64,000 nt of DNA from Cronobacter sakazakii (GTDB lineage Bacteria; Pseudomonadota; Gammaproteobacteria; Enterobacterales; Enterobacteriaceae). The stretch spans positions 3,844,001 through 3,908,000 of the forward strand of contig NZ_CP011047.1 in the NCBI RefSeq assembly GCF_000982825.1, written 5' to 3'. This document shows positions 59,476 to 64,000 of this stretch, in pieces. The translations under genes were made by a program, and so were the position numbers. The notes beneath the pieces were generated by a model that had not been told where the DNA came from, made no database searches, and was given only the letters and a program-made list of their open reading frames with translations. Within the stretch, counting starts at the first letter, position 1. The number at the start of each line of letters is the position of its first letter.

Positions 59476-60603
59476 TTACTCCCGCACCAGCAGCGTCAAC
59501 ACCTCGTAATGCGCCGTATGCGGGAACATATCGAATAACTGCACGCGGGCGATGCGATAACCCGGCAACTCGCCGATGTCTTTCGCCATCGTCTGCGCGT
59601 TACAGCTGGAATAGATAATATAGCGCGGGGCCATATGGCTCAGATATTCACACAACGCCTTCCCGATACCGCGCCGCGGCGGGTTAACGAGAACGAGGTC
59701 AGGCACCGCCTGCTGGCCGGTCGCGAAATCGGTCGAATCCAGCGCCTGAAAATGCACGTTGCGAAGCCCCAGTGCCTGCGCCGACGCACGAGCGCTGGCA
59801 ATCGCTTCCGGCGCGATTTCGATGCCGGTCAGCGTCATCTCCGGCGTGGCGCAGTGCAGCCCGAAGCCCCCGACGCCGCAAAACAGATCCCACATATGAT
59901 TCACCGGTAGCGCGCGCACCCAGTCGCGCGCCGTGGCGTACAGGGCGCTCGCGACTGTCGGGTTGGTCTGGAAAAAGCTCTGCGGACGGATCCACAGCGG
60001 CACGCCGTTGAAGCTTTCCGCGAGCGCCTGCTGTTGCGTCAGCCAAATCTCCTCGTCGCCTTCCATAATCGCCATATGCACCGGCTGAATATTGGCGGTC
60101 ACGACCTTAAGCTGCGGCAATTCCGCCAACAGCCCAGGCAGCGCGGCGCGCAGTTGCTCAAGTTTCTCCTTCGAGCGCAGCACAAAACGCAGCATCAGCC
60201 CGCCGTCGAGCGTACTTTGCGTCAGCAACAGATATTTCAGCTCGCCGCGTTTGCGGGCGACGTTGTACGGCGTCAGCCCCGCGCGGGCGATAAAGGGCTT
60301 CAGCGCCGCAAACACGGCGTAAAACGACGCCGGATAGAGCGGGCATTCGGTCAAATCCACCGGCGTGCCGTCGCGATGCAGCATGCCGAGCAGCGGTTTT
60401 TCCACGCTCCCGCTCACTACCATTTTCGCTTTATTGCGAAACGCCTGCTCCGGCCCGCTTACCGGCGCGCCCCACTCGCCCACGTGCAGCGCTGCCAGCA
60501 GCGTTCGCAGGTCGGTCATTTTGGCGGCAAGTTGGGTGTCGAGGGGCTGTTCAATCCACTGACAGGAGCGGCAGCGCCCGGCGTCATAGAGTGCGCAGTG
60601 CAT
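59476..60603 (-). CDS. rlmC: 23S rRNA (uracil-747-C5)-methyltransferase RlmC
   Basis: The 375-residue methyltransferase (RumB, same length as E. coli) makes m5U747 in 23S rRNA. It lacks a TRAM domain and starts directly with the iron-sulfur cysteines MHCALYDAGRCRSCQW. The SAM site is DLFCGVGGFGLHCA, the motif IV region is LVNPPRRGIGK and the catalytic nucleophile Cys lies in IIYSSCNAQTMAKD. It lies downstream of ybjO and is followed by the REP array. Confidence 0.97.
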   Translation of the reverse strand: MHCALYDAGRCRSCQWIEQPLDTQLAAKMTDLRTLLAALHVGEWGAPVSGPEQAFRNKAKMVVSGSVEKPLLGMLHRDGTPVDLTECPLYPASFYAVFAALKPFIARAGLTPYNVARKRGELKYLLLTQSTLDGGLMLRFVLRSKEKLEQLRAALPGLLAELPQLKVVTANIQPVHMAIMEGDEEIWLTQQQALAESFNGVPLWIRPQSFFQTNPTVASALYATARDWVRALPVNHMWDLFCGVGGFGLHCATPEMTLTGIEIAPEAIASARASAQALGLRNVHFQALDSTDFATGQQAVPDLVLVNPPRRGIGKALCEYLSHMAPRYIIYSSCNAQTMAKDIGELPGYRIARVQLFDMFPHTAHYEVLTLLVRE

Positions 60604-60655
60604 AGCTAAAAACCTTAAGAAAAACGCGGACCGGCGATTCTATCACGCCGCAGGA

Positions 60656-61129
60656 TTACTGTAGCCGGAAAAAGCGTCGGCTGCGGGCAGGAATAAACAG
60701 CAGCGCCAGCACCAGCAGATCCGGCAGCTTTTGCATCACCAGCGAATGGAAAATTTCGCGCCGCGAGCCGCCTGCGATACTGAACAGCTCCGGGTATCCC
60801 CAGCCAAGAGAGGCCGCCCACAGATAGCCGGTCGCGATAATCTGGGTAAGCAGAAAGACCCAGCGGCCCCAGGCGCGGCCCTTGAGGATCACAAACGCGC
60901 AGCGGAATTCGATACAGAGTAAAACGAGGCTTGCGAAGAAAATCAGCGTCAGGCTCCAGGTCTGCACGCTGCGGTGGATAAAATCCATCACGCCGCGCAC
61001 GCCCAGCAGATTGAAAATCATCAGCAGATCCAGACAGCGCGTAGAAATAATGCCTATCGCCGCCACCTGTACCAGCGTAGGAGCGTTCATTCGGGCGTGT
61101 GATTGTCGCGCTTTGCTGAAAATGTCCAA
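60656..61129 (-). CDS. ybjO: DUF2593 inner-membrane protein YbjO (TTG start)
   Basis: The protein of about 157 residues has four hydrophobic segments and aligns with E. coli YbjO (162) through FIHRSVQTWSLTLIFFASLV, YLWAASLGWGYPELFSI and REIFHSLVMQKLPDLL. No ATG gives the conserved N-terminus. A TTG at 61127-61129 does (MDIFSKARQSHARMNAP) and is preceded by AGGGAAGG seven bases upstream, so I place the start there. An ATG at 61090 would remove the first 13 residues. The function is unknown. In E. coli it lies next to the potFGHI operon, as here. Confidence 0.82.
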   Translation of the reverse strand: MDIFSKARQSHARMNAPTLVQVAAIGIISTRCLDLLMIFNLLGVRGVMDFIHRSVQTWSLTLIFFASLVLLCIEFRCAFVILKGRAWGRWVFLLTQIIATGYLWAASLGWGYPELFSIAGGSRREIFHSLVMQKLPDLLVLALLFIPARSRRFFRLQ

Positions 61130-61151
61130 ATCTCGCCTTCCCTGTGAAACA

Positions 61152-61172
61152 GCGCCGCGTCGTGCGCGGCGC
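61152..61172 (-). terminator. Stem-loop between potI and ybjO
   Basis: GCGCCGCG and CGCGGCGC form an eight-base GC stem with a five-base loop. On the minus strand TGTTTCACAGGG follows, a short T run that runs into the ybjO ribosome-binding site. It may end or attenuate the pot transcript before ybjO. Confidence 0.5.
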
Positions 61173-61203
61173 CGGGTGCACATGATTGCAGATTTTAGGC
61201 GGT

Positions 61204-62049
61204 TCAGCTACGCCTTGCACGCTGGACATCGCGCAGTCGCTGCTTTTCTGCCCGCGCCATAAAAAACCAGGCGATCAGACCGATAACACCAACCACGCCA
61301 AGGATAATCGACGCCAGCGCGTTGATCTCCGGGTTGACGCCCATACGAACGCTGGAGAAGACCAGCATCGGCAGCGTCGTGGCCCCTGGGCCCGACACAA
61401 AGCTTGCGATAACAAGGTCATCAAGCGAGAGCGTAAAGGCGAGCAGCCAGCCGGAAACCACGGCAGGCATGATCATCGGCAGCGTTATGACAAAAAACAC
61501 TTTCAGCGGCGTTGCCCCGAGATCCATCGCCGCCTCTTCTATCGATCGGTCCAGCTCACGCAGGCGCGAGCTTATCACCACCGACACATAAGCGGTACAG
61601 AACGTGACGTGCGCCAGCCAGATGGTGAGCATCCCGCGATCGGACGGCCAGCCGATCGCATGGCCGAGCGCCACAAAGAGCAGCAGCAGCGACAGGCCGG
61701 TTATCACATCCGGCATGACCAGCGGCGCGGTCAGCATGAACGCGAAACCATTGGAGCCGCGAAAGCGCCCGAAACGCACCATCACCACCGCCGCGATGGT
61801 GCCCAGAACCACTGCCATCGTCGCCGCGCAGGCGGCAATCGTCAGGCTCAGCCCCACGGCGTTAATCATCGCCGAATCGTGAAACAGCTCGCCGTACCAG
61901 CGGGTCGACCAGCCCGCCCACACCGTCACCAGTTTCGAACTGTTAAACGAATAGACCACCAGCATCAGCATCGGCGCGTAGAGAAACGTAAAACCGAGAA
62001 TCAAAATCAGAATGCGCCACGGGGAGCGCACCACAGGCAGATTATTCAT
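61204..62049 (-). CDS. potI: Putrescine ABC transporter permease PotI
   Basis: The 281-residue permease equals E. coli PotI in length. It has six membrane helices and the EAA loop EEAAMDLGATPLKVFFVITL that contacts PotG. The start MNNLPVVRSPWRILILIL at 62047-62049 overlaps the potH stop by four bases (ATGA), so translation is coupled. It is the last gene of the potFGHI operon; potF (the binding protein) should lie beyond the right edge of the window. Confidence 0.97.
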   Translation of the reverse strand: MNNLPVVRSPWRILILILGFTFLYAPMLMLVVYSFNSSKLVTVWAGWSTRWYGELFHDSAMINAVGLSLTIAACAATMAVVLGTIAAVVMVRFGRFRGSNGFAFMLTAPLVMPDVITGLSLLLLFVALGHAIGWPSDRGMLTIWLAHVTFCTAYVSVVISSRLRELDRSIEEAAMDLGATPLKVFFVITLPMIMPAVVSGWLLAFTLSLDDLVIASFVSGPGATTLPMLVFSSVRMGVNPEINALASIILGVVGVIGLIAWFFMARAEKQRLRDVQRARRS

Positions 62050-63005
62050 GCATGGTCTCCCATCGTTTTGTTCTGATATTTGTGGAACCACATGATGGGC
62101 ACAATCAGCACCACTAGCATGGTGATCGCCACCGCCGAGGCCACCGGCCAGTCGCGGTTATTAAAGAACTCCTGCCAGAGCACGCGGCCTATCATGATGC
62201 TGTCCGGCCCGCCGAGCAGTTCCGGGATAACGAACTCCCCTACCGCCGGGATAAACACCAGCATCGAGCCCGCGATGATCCCGCCTTTGGTGAGCGGCAC
62301 GATGATGCTGAAGAAGGTTTTCAGCGGACGCGCGCCCAGATCGAGCGACGCCTCGACCAGCGAGTAGTCGATGCGGGTTAGCGCGGTGTAGATTGGCAGC
62401 ACCATAAACGGCAGATACGCGTACACAATCCCGATGTAAACCGCGAGATTGGTATGCAGGATGGTGAGCGGCTGATCGATAACCCCGAGCCTCAACAGCA
62501 CGTTATTCAGCACGCCGTTCTCTTTAAGGATGCCCATCCAGGCGTAAACGCGGATAAGAAACGACGTCCACGACGGCAGGATCACCAGCAGCAGCAGGAT
62601 GTTGCGCGTCGACGGCTTGCTGTGCGCCACCGCCCAGGCGAGCGGATAGCCGAGCAGCAGACAGAACAGCGTTGAGATAGCCGCCACCTGTAACGACTGC
62701 AAATACGCCTCGAAATAGAGCGGATCGTCGGTCAGTTGCAGGAAGTTGCCGATATTCAGCGTCACCGATAATTGATCGTCCGCCCAGCTCACCAGATCGG
62801 TATACGGCGGGATCGCGCGCGCCATCTCTGCAAGGCTTATCTTGAAGACGATTAAAAACGGCAGCATAAACAGCAGGATCAGCCACAGATAAGGCAGCGC
62901 GACCACAAGCTTACGGCCATGCGCCATTTGCAGGCGCGCGAGCCAGAGCCGGAAACCGCCGGGCGCGGCAGACGGCGACTCGCTTTGACGTTCAATAGTG
63001 CTCAT
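62046..63005 (-). CDS. potH: Putrescine ABC transporter permease PotH
   Basis: The 319-residue permease (E. coli 317) has a cytoplasmic N-terminus, six membrane helices and the EAA loop VEASLDLGARPLKTFFSIIV. It pairs with PotI to form the channel. The ATG at 63003-63005 lies ten bases after the potG stop codon. Confidence 0.97.
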   Translation of the reverse strand: MSTIERQSESPSAAPGGFRLWLARLQMAHGRKLVVALPYLWLILLFMLPFLIVFKISLAEMARAIPPYTDLVSWADDQLSVTLNIGNFLQLTDDPLYFEAYLQSLQVAAISTLFCLLLGYPLAWAVAHSKPSTRNILLLLVILPSWTSFLIRVYAWMGILKENGVLNNVLLRLGVIDQPLTILHTNLAVYIGIVYAYLPFMVLPIYTALTRIDYSLVEASLDLGARPLKTFFSIIVPLTKGGIIAGSMLVFIPAVGEFVIPELLGGPDSIMIGRVLWQEFFNNRDWPVASAVAITMLVVLIVPIMWFHKYQNKTMGDHA

Positions 63006-63015
63006 CTGTCGCTCC

Positions 63016-64000
63016 TTACACCGTCAGCACAACGCAGCTGTCCGCGTCCCAGCACAGGCGGACTTCATCACCCCAGGTGGGCGCGCCTTTGCGGTAGCGG
63101 TGCGCGTTCTGCAACTGCGCGCTGATCATCTGCCCGCTGTGCAGCCGCACGTGGTAGATAGAGAGATCGCCAAGATAGGCAATATGCACCACTTCACCCA
63201 CGCCAAAGTTAAAGCCATCGGCGGGCGGCTCGTCGCAGAGCATCACTTTCTCCGGGCGCAGCGCCACGTGAACCGGCACGCCGTCCACCACCGAGGCGTC
63301 CGGATCCACTTTCAGCGGATGCACCAGCCCCGGCGCGTCGATGATTAATCCGTCGTCGCGACGTTCACGCAGCAGCCCGTCGAAGACGTTCACCGAGCCG
63401 ATAAACTCCGCGCTGTAGCGGGTGGTGGGATGCTCGTAAATCTCTTCCGGCTCACCGATTTGCACAAACTTGCCGCGGTTCATGATGGCGATGCGGCCTG
63501 CCATCGTCATCGCCTCTTCCTGATCGTGCGTCACCATCACGCAGGTCACGCCGACGCGCTCAAGAATATCGACGACTTCAAGCTGCATACGGTCGCGCAG
63601 CTTTTTATCGAGCGCGCCCATCGGCTCGTCGAGCAGCAGCAGTTTCGGGCGTTTGGCGAGGCTGCGGGCCAGCGCCACGCGCTGCCGCTGGCCGCCGGAA
63701 AGCTGGTGCGGCTTACGCTTCGCGAACTCCTGCATATGCACCAGGCCGAGCATCTCTTCGACGCGGCCTGCTATCTCCGCCTTCGGCAGTTTGTCCTGTT
63801 TCAGGCCGAAAGCGATATTCTGCTCAACCGTCATATGCGGAAAGAGCGCGTAGGACTGGAACATCATATTGATGGGGCGCTGGTAGGGCGGCACGTGGGA
63901 GAGATCCACGCCATCCAGCACAATCTGCCCGGCGGTGGGAATTTCAAAGCCCGCGAGCATACGCAGAAGCGTTGATTTTCCGCACCCGGAGGCACCGAGC
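63016..64000 (-). CDS. potG: Putrescine ABC transporter ATP-binding protein PotG (5' end cut by window edge)
   Basis: About 328 codons are visible; the frame runs off the right edge inside Walker A, read as LGASGCGKSTLLRML. The signature LSGGQRQRVALARSL, Walker B KLLLLDEPMGALD and switch MVTHDQEEAM are intact, followed by the C-terminal TOBE regulatory domain (GSVNVFDGLL, VHVALRPEKVML). E. coli PotG is 377 residues, so roughly 45-50 N-terminal residues are missing. It is the ATPase of the PotFGHI putrescine importer. Confidence 0.97.
   Translation of the reverse strand, partial: LGASGCGKSTLLRMLAGFEIPTAGQIVLDGVDLSHVPPYQRPINMMFQSYALFPHMTVEQNIAFGLKQDKLPKAEIAGRVEEMLGLVHMQEFAKRKPHQLSGGQRQRVALARSLAKRPKLLLLDEPMGALDKKLRDRMQLEVVDILERVGVTCVMVTHDQEEAMTMAGRIAIMNRGKFVQIGEPEEIYEHPTTRYSAEFIGSVNVFDGLLRERRDDGLIIDAPGLVHPLKVDPDASVVDGVPVHVALRPEKVMLCDEPPADGFNFGVGEVVHIAYLGDLSIYHVRLHSGQMISAQLQNAHRYRKGAPTWGDEVRLCWDADSCVVLTV

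Overview
The window is a stretch of chromosome from a member of the Enterobacteriaceae. Almost every gene is a close match to an Escherichia coli K-12 gene from the potFGHI-to-kdsB region, in the same relative order but read in the opposite direction. Four things suggest Cronobacter or a near relative rather than Escherichia: the GC-rich sequence; the compact locus, which lacks several E. coli genes (dmsABC-ycaC, ycaMNK, ycaL, serW, aqpZ, ybjT); a long proline/glutamine-rich FtsK linker; and a family of intergenic GTAG-headed palindromes. The genus is inference; the family is secure. No prophage, insertion sequence, CRISPR array, rRNA or tRNA gene was seen.

Layout. 1-9.6 kb (minus): ycaR (cut by the edge), ycaQ, lpxK, msbA, comEC/ycaI, ihfB, rpsA, cmk. 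These cover crosslink repair, lipid A 4'-phosphorylation and flipping, a nucleoid protein, ribosomal protein S1 and CMP kinase. 9.7-13 kb (minus): aroA, serC, ycaP. 13-19.5 kb (plus): ycaO, focA, pflB, pflA, the anaerobic pyruvate-formate module with FNR-, ArcA- and IHF-like sites upstream. 19.5-29.3 kb (minus): ycaD, serS, rarA, lolA, ftsK, lrp. 29.7-35.6 kb (plus): trxB, cydD, cydC, aat, infA. 35.7-38.4 kb (minus): clpA, clpS, then cspD on plus. 39-42 kb (minus): macB, macA. 42-45 kb: ybjX (plus) facing ybjD (minus). 45-53 kb (plus): lysO, hcp, hcr, poxB, ltaE, ybjS. 53-54.3 kb (minus): amiD, ybjQ. 54.4-59 kb (plus): ybjP, artP, artI, artQ, artM, artJ. 59.5-64 kb (minus): rlmC, ybjO, potI, potH, potG (cut by the right edge).

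Several groups work together. LpxK and MsbA are translationally coupled steps of lipid A export. FocA, PflB and PflA form the pyruvate formate-lyase system. CydDC and TrxB handle thiol redox. Aat, ClpS and ClpA are the bacterial N-degron route (tag, adaptor, unfoldase). MacA and MacB form an efflux pump. Hcp and Hcr form an anaerobic NO-stress pair behind a likely NsrR operator. ArtPIQM and ArtJ import arginine, and PotGHI imports putrescine.

The window is mostly conserved core genome, and I did not find a convincing undescribed system. The more unusual observations are: fifteen copies of a REP-like palindrome confined to 43-59.5 kb, including a tandem array after artJ; a conserved-looking SDR-family protein (YbjS) without its catalytic Tyr; a DUF421 membrane protein with a zinc-ribbon-like tail (YcaP); a perfect inverted repeat on the ycaO stop codon; and a strong hairpin in the lrp leader.
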